Made by a program: the position numbers and the translations under genes
In this document: in pieces, positions 10,985-22,811 of the stretch
Layout: each line of letters begins with the position of its first letter
How positions within the stretch are numbered: the first letter of the stretch is position 1
The notes under the pieces: model-generated
Seen by the model: the letters and a program-made list of their open reading frames with translations, nothing else
Told to the model about the DNA's origin: nothing
Database searches by the model: none
From: Cliona cf. orientalis
Taxonomy: Eukaryota > Porifera > Demospongiae > Clionaida > Clionaidae
Direction: 5' to 3'
Assembly: GCA_963930775.1 (NCBI GenBank)
Contig: OZ005689.1
Location: 7,107,569-7,171,568, forward strand
DNA: 64,000 bases

Positions 10985-12466
10985 CAGGCTCAAGCTTCAC
11001 ACACACACAAAATATCCACACATACATCCATCCATACCCTTATGCTTTTTCAGCTTAAAGATGTGCCATCTTAGCTGAGTCTTGCTGTGAAAGATGTGCC
11101 ATCTTACAGCAGGCTAAATAACTACATGCTCGCTCAGAATCGACAACCAGACACAAACAGGCTCAAGCTCCACACACACAAAATATCCACACATACATGT
11201 ACCCATACCCTTATTCTCTTTCAGCTTAAAGATGTGCCATCTTAGCTGAGTCTTGCTGTGAAAGATGTGCCATCTTACAGCAGGCTAAATAACTACATGC
11301 TCACTCAGAATCAACAACCAGATACAAACAGGCTCAAGCTCCACACACTCACAGAATATCCACACATACCGTATTTCCTCGAAATCTCGCCGCAGCGAGA
11401 TTTTATTTCAAGGCTCCGTTTGGTGTGGCGACAATTCGAGGGCGGCTAGATTTCGAGGGCGGCGTCTACAGAGATCGATACGCACGCACATACACAGCTT
11501 CAATAATAAGCCTAGTTGTATGCACGTAAAATGTCCGTGCGCATATGGAAATTGCTGTCGACCCCTTACCACGCGGCGAGATTTCGAGGGCGGCGTTTAT
11601 TGGGACGAGTTAGCAGATAGATGCGGCAACATTTCGAGGGCGGCGGGATTTCGAGGTGCGGCGAGATTTCGAGGAAATACGGTACATGTACCCATACCCT
11701 TATTCTCTTTCAGCTTAAAGATGTGCCATCTTAACTGAGTCTTGCTGTGAAAGATGTGCCATCTTACAGCAGGCTAAATAATTACATGCTCACTCAGAAT
11801 CAACAACCAGACACAAGTTCACACACACACACATCAAGTATCCACACATACATGTATCCACACATACATGTACCCTACCCTTATTCTCTTTCAGCTTAAA
11901 GATGTGCCATCTTAGCTGAGTCTTGCTGTGAAAGATGTGCCATCTTACAGCAGGCTAAATAATTACATGCTCACTCAGAATCGACAACCAGACACAAACA
12001 GGCTCAAGTTCCACACACACACACATCAAGTATCCACACATACATGTACCCATACCCTTATTCTCTTTCAGCTTAAAGATGTGCCATCTTAGCTGAGTCT
12101 TGCTGTGAAAGATGTGCCATCTTACAGCAGGCTAAATAACTATATGCTCGCTCAGAATCGACAACCAGACACAAACAGGCTCAAGCTCCACACACACAAA
12201 ATATCCACACATACATGTACCCATACCCTTATTCTCTTTCAGCTTAAAGATGTGCCATCTTAGCTGAGTCTTACTGTGAAAGATGTGCCATCTTACAGCA
12301 GGCTAAATAACTACATGCTCGCTCAGAATCAACAACCAGATACAAACAGGCTCAAGCTCCACACACTCACAGAATATCCACACATACATGTACCCATACC
12401 CTTATTCTCTTTCAGCTTAAAGATGTGCCATCTTAGCTGAGTCTTGCTGTGAAAGATGTGCCATCT
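10985..12466. repeat. 171-181 bp tandem repeat array, left part
   Basis: Units carry CAGCTTAAAGATGTGCCATC followed by CTGAGTCTTGCTGTG, a second AAAGATGTGCCATCTTACAG, a CA-rich stretch and ACATGTACCCATACCC. Anchor CAGCTTAAAG occurs at 11051, 11222, 11711, 11892, 12069, 12240 and 12413; the 489-bp gap is explained by the MITE at 11369-11682. The array is then interrupted by the CACTA-like element and resumes at 19357. Confidence 0.9.
11369..11682. mobile_element. 314-bp TA-flanked MITE inside the tandem array
   Basis: Ends are perfect inverted repeats (CCGTATTTCCTCGAAATCTC and its complement). The interior repeats the ATTTCGAGGGCGGCG motif. TA is duplicated at 11367-11368 and 11683-11684. Sister repeat units keep the empty site (CACACATACATGTACCC), so the insertion and its TA duplication can be read directly. 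Confidence 0.9.
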
Positions 12467-12479
12467 CCCGTGTGGAAAG

Positions 12480-12745
12480 GTCCGCAGTCATTGCGTGTAA
12501 TTTCGCGGATTACTCGCGGATTTCCGCGGATATATGGACGACGATCTACGCGGCAGCGCGCCAAGACGCGCAGCGTAGATAGGTGAGTGGCCGTTTCACA
12601 CGTCATTAACAGCTGGAGTGTAACAAGAAGACCAGCAGGATAAGAAAGCGCTGACAAATACATCGCGCATTGACTGGCAGGTTCCGCGTTCTGCCGTACT
12701 ACACGAAGCGATCGAGCGCCAAACATTTTTAACGGCAAATTCGAG
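12480..12745. repeat. Left subterminal CGCG-rich region
   Basis: Closely spaced CGCGGA/TTCGCGG motifs (for example three within 12510-12535) and CGCGCCAAGACGCGC lie just inside the left terminus. Similar CGCG motifs recur near the right terminus. They are likely binding sites of an element-encoded protein; this is inference. Confidence 0.5.
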
Positions 12746-12995
12746 CTAGCCAGTTATGTGCGACCTTACCTATTCACTCGTTTAAGCTTCGATTGTAGTA
12801 CACCAACGATTCCTAGCTGTAGCAGTATTAACTCTTTAGCACAGTGCTGCTCTGATAGCGAGCGCGTTCTAGCGCTCTGGTCACGAGTTGAAGTTCAGAG
12901 GTTAATTAAATTCTTAGTAACCAACAAAAGGAAATGCACAATAATAGTATTATTATTATTGTAAACTCAAGGCATGTGATACTATTAGTAAGCTC

Positions 12996-15530
12996 TCAAG
13001 GCATGTGATCTATTTTGTTTGCATGTATATTCTCTTTGTCCGAGTTTAGTTTTCGTCTGCAGGTTCTGCACCTCATATTCAGCTTGTCACGCACTATCTT
13101 GCTCCATTTATCATCGGCCTGCTCCTTTGGGACTGGATACTTGTAAAATGTTTGGTCTGTCAATGGAAAGCACAGTGCACATACATTAGATTATGTAGTC
13201 ACTATGGTAGCACCGTATATTATATTGCCAACATACATTTGATTCCCAATAGCACAGTTTGATCCAGGAGCTCTCTTCCCGTAGCCTTTGTACAGCAGGA
13301 CCTTGCCAATTCCTCTTCACTAAAAAAAACGTCCAATAACTTCTTGGCAAACGTGCCAGCATCAGGAGGGGGGCAACAATTCACACTGTGAAACAGCGCA
13401 ACAGCTGCTTCTGATGGCAGAGAAAGTACCAGATGGTGTTTCGATTTAGGGTTCCCGCAGACGATTTCTGTTGAAATAATATTTGCATGTGTTTTGACGA
13501 TAATGTGCATGTCTCTATGATGATAATAATGCAACTATGTACAATGTGGTATTAGTATGTTTACCTAGTTTTCCTGTTTTCACTTTACCAGCTGCACTCT
13601 GCCCTGCTGCAGTCGGCTCAGCTGAGCTTGCCATTACACTCTCTTCAAGCACACTCTTGTCATCAAAATCACTCCTACCACCTTCAACTGATACATCCTG
13701 GTACACCTGTATATAAAATTAATACACATTAGTACATGACTTTCACTTTAATGATAGCCAAGTGGGTAATTTTAGCAATAAAGTACAAACCATAACATAC
13801 CTTCTTGTGGCGCTTCCGGGACTTCACATCTTCAGCAATACCATCCACTTTCCGATTTAACGTTGCAAACTGCAGCTCTAACCATAGCTTCAAGTTGTCC
13901 AGCTGTCCCTGCACTGAACGTTCCCATCCAACTAAAGTACCCTGTATGATTTCATGTGTCATTAAACTAAATTGCCACTCCAGAAAGACACGTACACACA
14001 CGCACATGCACACACACACATCACCTTATTCGTGAGATCCTTCACTCGTGGAGTGGATTGTCCCTGCACTGGCATTGAGATAAGCTTTGGTTCATCTTCT
14101 TCAGAGAGGTAGCCATCACCAACGGAGATATTACCAGGGGACAGATTACCGGCAAGTACAAAGCCTTTGGGTAGTGATGGTGGTGGCGACTTTTCAGGTG
14201 ATTCTGTTGGTGATACCAACCCATCCAGTAGCTGCTCTGTCACTCGCATGTTCTCTGCGGCTGCCTTCTTCTTGCACGGCTTACTAGCTATTGCCTATAT
14301 TATCAATGTTTTTCTTGTCAGTAAAAATTAGAGGACACAACCAGTTGACTTACAACTTGCCGGCGCTTCTTCACTGGTTGGTCATCATCACCTTTAGCCG
14401 AATTTACACTTTTCTTGCAAACTTTACGTCTAACCTGGAGAAATACAAGGTCATGTACTATCAACTGAATGAAACAGCTATAACTTACAGTCTTTCTCTT
14501 CTTTCTTGCTGGCTGCTGCTCGCATGAATCGCTACCTTCTCTTTCTGACTGGTGCTCACTGCTAGCTTCATTATCATCTTCATTTCCACCACCGTTGTCT
14601 TCCTTCGTCTTATCATGTGCTAGCTGTCCTCCTTTCGACACTGTCATTTCATCCTAAATACAAAACTATTTGTCACATACTGTGCACAAACCAAGAGGAG
14701 TCTAACTTACATCTCCGGCAGTATCACCCCTTCCAATCTCGGACACTTTCTCTGAACTGACTTGAGCAGTCTTTCTATTGTTCGTTATCGCTACCTTCAT
14801 ATCCTTTTTGGAGCCCATGGCTAGTAGTTTGCCGGGATACTCAACCCACCTCGATCGTTCACGACACCTCACCAAACACATATCTCCAATACTCAGCTCA
14901 CTATCACCATCAACAGACTTCACATTCATCCTTTCCATAATACTGGGAGGAGTATTGGGCTCATCCCACTCAATGAGACAGTGAGTGTCTGTAGAAAAAA
15001 TAGGAATAAGGTAATGAATGATAGATAGGTCCTGGTCGCAAATAAACACCATTTACCTTTAAACACTGTCTTTTCAGCCTCTGAGGTAACTTGAGCACTC
15101 TCTTCATCTTCACCATCACCATCACTTGAGCCTAGGTCATCTAGCCGTGCCATTTCTAGTTCCATCTCTTTCTTTGATCCTACAGCCAGTAGCTTGCCTG
15201 GATACTCAACCCATCTTGAACGTTCACGACATCGAATAGAGCACATCTCCCCAACATCTGGCTCACTGTCACCATCAACAGACTTCACGTTCTTTCTGTC
15301 AACAACACTGACTGGATTGTTGAGCTCATCCCACTCGATGAGACAGTGAGAACCTGTAGGCAATTAATTTTGTGATCAAGATAGTAGGTCTCGATCGGTA
15401 CCTAGCTATCAAGAACGGACAAGGCCAGTTAAGAAAGGTGACGGGATTTCGGGTATAATATTAATAGTATACGTTACTGGCATAATTATGATAAAATACC
15501 TTCTTTCACAGCAGCACGAGTCAATGCCAT
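12996..15530 (-). CDS. BEN-domain accessory protein of the CACTA-like element
   Basis: A spliced minus-strand gene. Exon 1 is 15500-15530 (MALTRAAVKE), exon 2 is 15057-15353 and exon 3 is 14711-14988. Further exons lie within 13450-14653, the main BEN exon is about 13240-13470 and the last exon is 12996-13156. Exons 2 and 3 encode duplicated modules, each with HCLIEWDE and CRERSRWVEYPGKLLA. A basic, acidic-rich middle (PARKKRKT) suggests nuclear location. The end reads AKKLLDVFFSEEELARSC then GIKYQTFYKYPVPKEQ and KLNMRCRTCRRKL, matching the BEN domain, a DNA/protein interaction module of chromatin factors. It is transcribed divergently from the transposase, about 275 bp apart, and may act as an accessory DNA-binding factor. 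Middle exon borders are approximate. Confidence 0.75.
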
Positions 15531-15804
15531 CTTTACTCAATCGATCACACAGCAGGAGTAGACGATGATAACTGGTTGAACTGGAATACGAGTCACGTCG
15601 ATACCAATCTGCCTTCAGCTTCAAGCTTCGAGACACGAGGTGGCAGGATAGCAGGTGGCAGGCGTTAAATAGGAGTATGCACACCTTTGACATCGCGGAC
15701 CTCATCGGAAGCACGGTGATACACGCGGACCGCATCGGAAGCACGCGCGATCGCGCGAAGCTCCAAGTGATCCACGCGGATCAGGCTAAGTAAGTGAGAA
15801 CCCA
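15531..15804. promoter_or_regulatory. Shared intergenic promoter region of the two transposon genes
   Basis: The 274 bp between the two divergent start codons must hold both promoters. It contains repeated CGCGGACC.CATCGGAAGCACG-type motifs (15690-15750), related to the CG-rich subterminal motifs. No TATA box is evident. Confidence 0.45.
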
Positions 15805-18800
15805 ATGAAGACTCGTGTCAGTTGCCCAACGATGGATAGCAGCGGTAGCGATTCGTTGGATTTTTCCTCTTCCTCCATGGATGAAGACTCTGTTTGCTTC
15901 AACAGTAGCCTATCTACGGAAGATCACAGCCAAGATGACGACACCAGCAATACACTTGACAGTGAAGGCGACTTTGACCAGCCACTTTATCCTGGATCAA
16001 GTTTAACCTTCTTCGAGAGTCATCTCCAAGTGTTTCAATTCGCACTGCGCCATCGCCTAACTAAACTGGCGTTCAGTGATTTGCTTAACTTAGTCGACAG
16101 TCATCTCCCTAAAACCAACTCGATGGTTTCTCTGTACAAGCTCAAGAAGCACTTCCTTCACCTGTATCGAGACATCACGTACACAACACACTTCTGCTGC
16201 TCAAGCTGTCATGCTGTTTTATCTACTCTTCAGTCGTCTTGCCCCAATAATTGTGAAGCTGAAGCCATGGAGTTTTTATCCATTTCTGTCGAGGCACAGC
16301 TCAAACGGCGACTAGAAGGTATACTATTAGCATGTGTTGTACTATACATACTATATTTAATATAGTATCATAGGATCTAAGCTAGCTTGCAATTGCTAGG
16401 CTAGGCCATTTCACAACTTTTGTATGGTTGTCGTAGACCCTACCTTTTGGGATTGTCTGCAACAACGATTTAGCCGGCCATCTGAGCCTGGAGTTCTCAG
16501 GGATGCATTGGATGGAAGCGAATACAAGAAACACCACAGATTTGTGAATCAGCCATGCAATGTCACTTTCACCCTCAACACGGACGGAGTGAGTTTGTTC
16601 CGATCATCGTCAGTGGATCTCTGGCCAATCTGGTTGGCAGTAAATGAATTGCCTCCAACAGTTCGGTATGTATGTATGTATGTGTGTACAGTAGCCCCCC
16701 CCCCCTTCCCCTCCTTTCAAAACAACAAACAAATTGCTGTATATACACTCACTCTACCACATACATGATTAGGTTTAAGCGCAAAAATCTGCTGCTAGCT
16801 GGCTTGTGGTTTAGCCGTTCCAAGCCGACAATGTCCACCTTTCTCAAGCCTCTCATGGACCACCTGAAGACACTTTCCTCAAGAGGTACATTCCCTATAC
16901 GAAATCTTGTGCATGTTACATGCATATGACATGCACTAACCTTGGCACGTTATATGCAGGTTCCATTTGTATCTACATGCATGTAGCATGCATGCTTCAT
17001 GTATGTTACATGACATGCATGTAACACCAATTAAGGATTAAAATGGGCGATTGAGAAGTTAAAATTGCTTTCCTCTGTACACATACATATAGACATGCAT
17101 CAAACATGTCGTGTCACATGAAACATGCATGTCACTTGCCTGTTACTCTTGCTACATGTGCTGTTGCATTCTACCCTTATTTTGATATGCATACAACATA
17201 CATTTTGCCCCTATAGTGTAACATGCATGTTATCTTGACATGCACTACACATGAATATATAACATTGCCAATATCATTAGGAGTTGCTATCAAGACTCCC
17301 TCAGGGGAGATGGTGTCCAAGGCGAGGCTGCTCATGTGTGCCGTAGATCTGCCAGCAAGGGCCAGTGTGCTGAACATGAAACAATTCAATGGGAAGTGGG
17401 GATGTACTTATTGTGAAGACGAGGGGGTTCCAAGGCCAACATGTCATTTCGTACGAAACTGGCCCTACTCCACTACCTCCACCCCAAGAACACACGAAAG
17501 TATAGTGAGGAATGCCAGGAGGGCACTGAGAGAGAACGACGCAGTAAGTTACATGATAATAATAATCATAATAGTTGTAATTAACCTTAATTCATGCAAA
17601 GGTGATGAGCATCAAGGGGGCTAGCGTTTTATGTACACAACCATCATTTGACCTTTGTACTGGGGTGGTGATCGATGTGATGCATTGTGTGTTCTTGGGT
17701 GTGATGGAGAAATCACTCATGGGATTTTGGTTTGGAGCGAGTCATCGTGGTTCTCCCTATAGCATCAAATCGAAGGTAATCATTACAATCACTATAAGCT
17801 GTTACTTAGGTTCAAATGATTGGCCCTGCACAGATTACCCAGTGTGACGAAAGGCTCATGAAAATACAGGTACCAATCGAATTCAGTCGCCCAGTGAGAA
17901 GCCTTCAAGATTTAGCCTATTGGAAAGATATAGTAGTAATAATAATATTTGTAATCATCGTACATCATGCTTATTTACTCTACTTGCATGTAGCATCAGA
18001 ATTTAGGTCATGGCTGCTATACTACTCGCTCCCGGTTTTGCACGGAATTCTGCCAGATCCATATTTCACCCACTACACCCTGCTGGTAGCTGCTATGCAT
18101 TTGTTGTTGAGTGATGATATTACTGATGCAATGCTACACAAGTCGGAGCAGTATCTGAACCGCTTTTATGGAATGTTTGCTACGCTGTATGGTATGTAAG
18201 CATAATATAAATAATATTTGGTTTTCTTGACGGTAACCATATGTACTAATATCCATTATGTGCATGACAATACATCTTTAGGGGAGAATGGCTGTACTAT
18301 GAATGTATACTTGCTGAAGCATATGCCGGCATGCGTGGCTAACTGGGGACCTCTTTGGGCGTACTCATGTTTTCATTTTGAATCGGTGAATGGTCACCTA
18401 AAAGCACACTATCATGGCACAAGAGCTATGAACTATCAGGTATGTATAAAATAGAATGTTATTGTCTTGTTTACTTATTTATGTGTGCACTTCCTTGTAG
18501 CTTGCTTTCTCCTACGTGATGCTCCAACTGGTAGGAAATCCACAACTATCACAGTCGTAAGTTAATTTTCTATCGATTCCACATAATATTATTATGATGC
18601 ATGTTCATGATTTACTAACACAGAATCATGCTAATAGATTGCCATGTGCTTGGGCCAGTTAAGAAAGTACAGGTGGAACAAGAGGTAGCCGACTCTCTGT
18701 ATCAGAAGCTCATGATACGGGCAGATGTAGCTTCACAATTTACCCGGGCAATTGTTGGTGGAGTGAGATACTATTCCCAAGCTTACACACGAGTGACTAA

Positions 18801-19032
18801 GAGAAACAGTTACACTGTATGCTATAAGGATGGAGGAGCTACACACTATGGTTTGATAAAGTACTTTCTTTCCCTGCCAAACCAGTCTGTGGCTGTTTTG
18901 AACAAACTCAGTACCACATCAGATCATTGTTACGCTCGGGGACTAGGAATTCTTTGCTCTAGAGTTGTTCCAGTGAAGCTGCAATCATCGGTTGAAATCA
19001 TCCCTGTCAAGTCTCTTATATGTGTATTGTAG
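15805..19032 (+). CDS. Tnp2-like (CACTA/EnSpm) transposase
   Basis: A spliced plus-strand gene. Exons read with matching phases are 15805-16318, 16437-16665, 16773-16885, 17281-17543, 17602-17775 and one starting 17834; later exons are about 17990-18197, 18282-18440, 18500-18556 and 18625-19032. An acidic Ser-rich start is followed by a Cys-rich patch (HFCCSSCHAVLSTLQSSC). The Tnp2 core has TLNTDGVSLFRSSSVDLWPI, LLLAGLWFSRSKPTM, CAVDLPARASVLNM, IDVMHCVFLGVMEKS and FHFESVNGHLKAH. The Asp, Asp-x2-His and Glu are in the order expected for the DDE catalytic site. No stop or frameshift was seen in the core, but one junction near 17935-17990 lacks a clear GT donor. Confidence 0.85.
16920..17260 (+). 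repeat. ATGCAT-rich short repeats in a transposase intron
   Basis: The intron between 16886 and 17280 is filled with variants of ACATGCATG and TGTTACATG. They look like local slippage repeats; no further function is indicated. Confidence 0.5.
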
Positions 19033-19109
19033 CTTTAGCAGTACCAACATATTCATTGCTGTGCCTCCAAACTGTATCACAGATGATTAGAATGTTGTCT
19101 TAAATTATT

Positions 19110-19356
19110 GTGCATTAATTCAACTGTGCGCGCATGCATACTCGCGCACGCAATAATAATCGCAAGCGCGTTATTTTGTATCCCAGGAAGTGCAGAAAGT
19201 GTGATAAATAAACGCGCATTTCCGCGGAGAACGCGCAATACGCGCCAATATCATTTGCGCGCGAGCAGCAGGTATTCCGCGCGTAACGGCGCGCGAGGGC
19301 GTGGCTCCGCGGAGTCAATCATTGCGCGCGTAGTGCCGCGAACTTTTCCACACGGG
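19110..19356. repeat. Right subterminal CGCG-rich region and terminus
   Basis: Many CGCGC, CCGCGGAG and GCGCGCG motifs lie between the transposase stop and the right terminus, mirroring the left end. The final 16 bases are the inverted terminus. Confidence 0.55.
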
Positions 19357-19510
19357 CTTACAGCAGGCTAAATAACTACATGCTCGCTCAGAATCGACAA
19401 CCAGACACAAACAGGCTCAAGCTCCACACACACAAAATATCCACACATACATGTACCCATACCCTTATTCTCTTTCAGCTTAAAGATGTGCCATCTTACA
19501 GCAGGCTAGA
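19357..19510. repeat. Tandem repeat array, right part
   Basis: The 171-bp unit resumes at CTTACAGCAGGC exactly where the left part stops. The last unit lacks the segment between its two AGATGTGCCATCTT copies, consistent with a deletion between direct repeats. Confidence 0.85.
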
Positions 19511-19855
19511 CAATATTATTTATACGCTCACTCAGAATCACTCGTGAACTGGCTCAAATTCCGCACACATACATCTTATTATCCACACATAACCTTTATG
19601 CTCTTTCAGCTACATACCTAAATGACACTCTCCAACATAATAATTATTATTATACGCATAATAATATTTCTGTCTAGTCTAGTCACATAGTCAACACCAA
19701 GTAGAATGATAAACTATTGAGTGATTATCATCAGACAGATAACACTTATTAGCTCAATTACAGAATCTATTGTTAGCTAACCATCATACCAGGTGCACAA
19801 TATTAGCAGCTAGGTGCTGAGTGCACCTCTAGTCTATAGCTAGTATGGAGCTAGC
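19511..19855. other. Spacer, no gene seen
   Basis: AT-rich sequence starting with decayed remnants of the tandem unit. Nothing else could be recognised. Confidence 0.4.
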
Positions 19856-20135
19856 TAGCCTCGTACCCAGGCCCGGAAGGAGGAGAAAAGAGGGCCTTGT
19901 ACCTATTGCACGCGCATGCGCCAACTACCCCAAGAAAACCTAGGGTGCCGCGAACAACTGTACGCTTTTTAGCTCTCCTCTCGCGCCTAGGGTACAAGGC
20001 TACTGGAGGAGGGCGAAAAAGCGTACAGTAGTTCGCGGTACCCTAGGTTTTCTTGGGGTAGATGGCGCATGTGCGTGCAATAGGTACCAGGCCCTTTCTC
20101 CTCCCCCTTGATCAAAGGGCCTGGGTACGAGGCTA
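19856..20135. mobile_element. 280-bp foldback MITE with TAGCCTCGT ends (element A)
   Basis: Nearly the whole element is an inverted repeat: TAGCCTCGTACCCAGGCCC at the left, the complement at the right, with matching internal blocks (CTATTGCACGCGCATG, ACCTAGGGT). The 9-bp sequence GGAGCTAGC flanks both ends (19847-19855, 20136-20144). Terminal sequence and duplication length agree with elements at 43752-44138 and 46155-53215, so it is a non-autonomous relative. Confidence 0.88.
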
Positions 20136-20283
20136 GGAGCTAGCAAGAACAATCAAACCAACACACATTCCCTTATGGCTTTACACACAAACACTTAACT
20201 TTCAATCCTTTTACGAGTGGTCATTGGAAACTTTCAACTGTGATCGCTTATAAACCTGTGTAGGCAGGAGGTGAAACTGTATT

Positions 20284-20552
20284 GGGCTATTCCAGTTAAT
20301 AAAGATACACCCCTGTTGAGGAATGATAATTGTATCCTGAGGGGGTAGCTTGATTTGATGAAGTCTTGGGGGGTGTTGAGGCTATTTTAATGATGTTCTG
20401 GGGGTAAAATGTTGCATTTTAACGATGTCTTGGAGGTCACTGCCTCCATTTTAATTAAGTCTTCTGGGGGAAATTTATCCGATTACTTGTCTTCAGGGGA
20501 ACTGAAAAAGCATTCCTCAACAGGGGTGTATTCTTATTAACTGTACTGGCCC
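20284..20552. mobile_element. 269-bp MITE with ATT duplication
   Basis: Terminal inverted repeats of about 42 bp start GGGCTATTCCAGTTAATAA on the left and the complement of GGGCCAGTACAGTTAATAA on the right, then share ACACCCCTGTTGAGGAATG. ATT flanks both ends (20281-20283, 20553-20555). A 3-bp duplication and GGGC ends suggest PIF/Harbinger relatives. The interior has a degenerate GATGTCTTGGGGG-type repeat. Confidence 0.8.
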
Positions 20553-20559
20553 ATTAAAT

Positions 20560-21310
20560 GTTTGTTGCTAGCTAGCTTTTACTTGAATATAATATTATTT
20601 GACGCGCCGGCTCGGTCTTCGAACAAAACTGAACCAGCTCTATCAAGCAGAAGTATCTATGCCAGTAGCAACTTAAACAGTATGGCCATACCTGTATTTA
20701 CACATCCCATCCAAGTTATGGACCGTTGAACTTGGCTGTGCGGCGATGGGTCGTCGAGACAGGCTATCTCAGCAAACTGAAGTATGTCCAGATTCCGAGA
20801 CTAGACTCTTATTCATTGGCTGTTCCTTCGGCCATTCTCGGCTGAGAACCCACAAATGTCCATGCTTGCTGTTGTTGCCTTGTACTGTCTGCTCGATCGA
20901 TCGTTAACTAGAAAACCACACCTCTTTGGTTGTGGTATAGCGCGCCTGGCGGGCAATGCATATGCGCATGCGCATAAATGCTTGCTGTGCCGGCGCGCGC
21001 TAGGCCCAGCGTATCCTTATAATATGTAGGCGTGGCATTAGGGTGGAGTCATTTTTGGTACAAATGTATAGCAACGGAGTCCGTCATTCGCCACGTACTA
21101 GTACGGGGACGGTACGGTATCCGTGCAAGCAACGGAGACCGTGCTGTGCGTATACGGGGCACTGACTGAGTCCGCGTTAAAGGAAGGCCGTCCACTTGTA
21201 GTGCGGCGCCCGTTTTTTTGTCACTACGGTGGACCGCGTTAGTCCGCTTACGTGGACTACTTTTCCTGTGGGAGAAGCTATTATCTCTGGATTTAAATCC
21301 CTACATCTCC
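20560..21310. other. Spacer with AGTCCGT-rich segment, no gene seen
   Basis: Contains CpG-rich stretches (20940-21010) and an AGTCCGT/ACGGAG-rich segment at 21060-21260 resembling 9880-10080. The short open frames are not supported as genes. Confidence 0.35.
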
Positions 21311-21314
21311 AGAT

Positions 21315-22358
21315 GGATATCCGGGTATGTGAATTCGGTGGACTGGAATGGTGGAATGGAATGGTGGAGTGGACTACTGGAGTGGAGTACTGGACTGGAT
21401 TACTGGAGTGCCACGCCCACAAATGCACAATTTGGTCCAACTTCCATGGCTACAAATTTGATTTTTAAATGCTATAAGGCTGGCGGAGGATCGATGACAT
21501 TACATGGTCAGCTAGTCATGATGAGTCAGAATGAGGCTGCTATCATTGACTCACATGCTGACTTGTATCCTCGACTTGTATAGTTGGCTCTGATTAGATT
21601 TATAAATAGACTATAAAGTGGTATTGAAACTAGTAGAATTAGGACATGAGTACCATGCAGGTATTAACCAATCTTCTGCATTCATAAAGATGATATCAAA
21701 TTATTCAATACTGATGAAGCCTGGGTGGTGGACACATCACTGACATGTAGCTATTACAGGACATGCCTCTAGGATCGGGAGTGTATGGCGGCAGTGCTAG
21801 TGGACTCGACTAGGTTTGACCAAGAAACACCACTTTCTCTGATACAAATTGACACTGAACAATAGCTACCAACCTTCATCTAATTTATGCTGATCAGATC
21901 AAGGGTCGGGTAGCTGTGTCATCCCTGGGTTCATACCATTTAACAGTGTACTCAAGTTTATGAGTTCCCTGAGTCTACCATAAATGAGTCTACTGAGCCC
22001 CTTTCGGGCTCTGGGGCTTATCTAGTACTCCAGACCACCTCGAGGTCCACTGTATACAGAGTTACTAGTGTCACACACTGCACTGTGCCTCTGAGTCCTG
22101 GCCACTCTTCAAGTGCCATACTGAGGGGATGCTAGCATGTAACTGCATTGGCTAGCTAGATGATTGCAGACGTCACGGGGAGATTTAGTGGCAGTCTTTT
22201 TAGTGTCGAACTAATCTAACCATAGATAATTTAGATCTATGATCTAACTATAAATTGTATATTTGTGGGCGTGGCACTCCAGTACTCCACTCCAGTAGTC
22301 CATTCCACCGTTCCATTCCACCATTCCAGTCCACCGAATTCACATACCCTGGATATCC
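21315..22358. mobile_element. TIR element with GGAATGG-rich inverted arms
   Basis: About 125 bp at 21315-21440 (GGATATCCGGGTATGTGAAT, then GGTGGACTGGAATGGTGG, ending CCACGCCCACAAAT) is repeated in inverted orientation at about 22255-22358. The arms contain slippage-type (TGGAATGG)n. The 800-bp interior has no convincing coding region. Target duplication and exact ends are not resolved. Confidence 0.65.
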
Positions 22359-22369
22359 GATTATCTCAC

Positions 22370-22805
22370 TTGTAGATTTCAGCAGGTTGCAGTGGGGTAG
22401 GAAGCAATAAAAAAGTAAGGGGGTGACGCAGAATAGGTTGGGGCCGAAGGCCCCTGCTGCTTGCAGCTCTCCTCTTCTAGGGGGGTCTGGGGGCATGCTC
22501 CCCCAGAAAATTTTGAGATTTTAGGATGCTTTCTGAGGCATTTTGGGGACTAAAATTTGAACTGTGTAATTAGGTTCGTTCAGGCAGTAAGGAAATTTAT
22601 CTCAACAATGCATGGTAGCTATAAAATCACACAAGGAAAAATTGCTATTTGATGATAAAAACTTTTAATTACACAAGCCATTATGAATTCCTAAATTAGC
22701 TAATTAGTATCAGACTCAAGAAGTGGAGGGGCTATGCCCCCCCTCCTAGAAAAGTAGGGGGGCGATTGCCCCCCCTGCCCCCCCTGCTCCTACCCCTCTG
22801 GGTTG
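22370..22805. repeat. G/C-run repeat segment
   Basis: Paired G-rich and C-rich runs (GGGGGGTCTGGGGGCATGCT, CCCCCCTCCTAG, GGGGGGCGATTGCCCCCC) look like a decayed dispersed repeat with local palindromes. No coding sequence. Confidence 0.4.
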
Positions 22806-22811
22806 TAGTTG

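Larger units (their letters stand above)
12467..19356. mobile_element. 6.9-kb CACTA-like (EnSpm/Tnp2) DNA transposon
   Basis: The left end CCCGTGTGGAAAGGT and right end (complement CCCGTGTGGAAAAGTT) form short inverted termini. The dinucleotide CT flanks both ends (12465-12466, 19357-19358). The uninterrupted tandem unit reads GATGTGCCATCTTACAGCAG, so the insertion duplicated CT. Subterminal 200-300 bp on both sides are dense in CGCG, CCGCGG and CGCGGA, resembling transposase-binding arrays of CACTA elements. Two divergent genes are present: a Tnp2-like transposase (plus) and a BEN-domain protein (minus). Confidence 0.9.

Noticed and set aside
15409-15744. 111-codon minus-strand frame upstream of the BEN gene
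   Set aside because: It overlaps the short first exon and intron of the BEN gene and the shared promoter region; composition is not protein-like.
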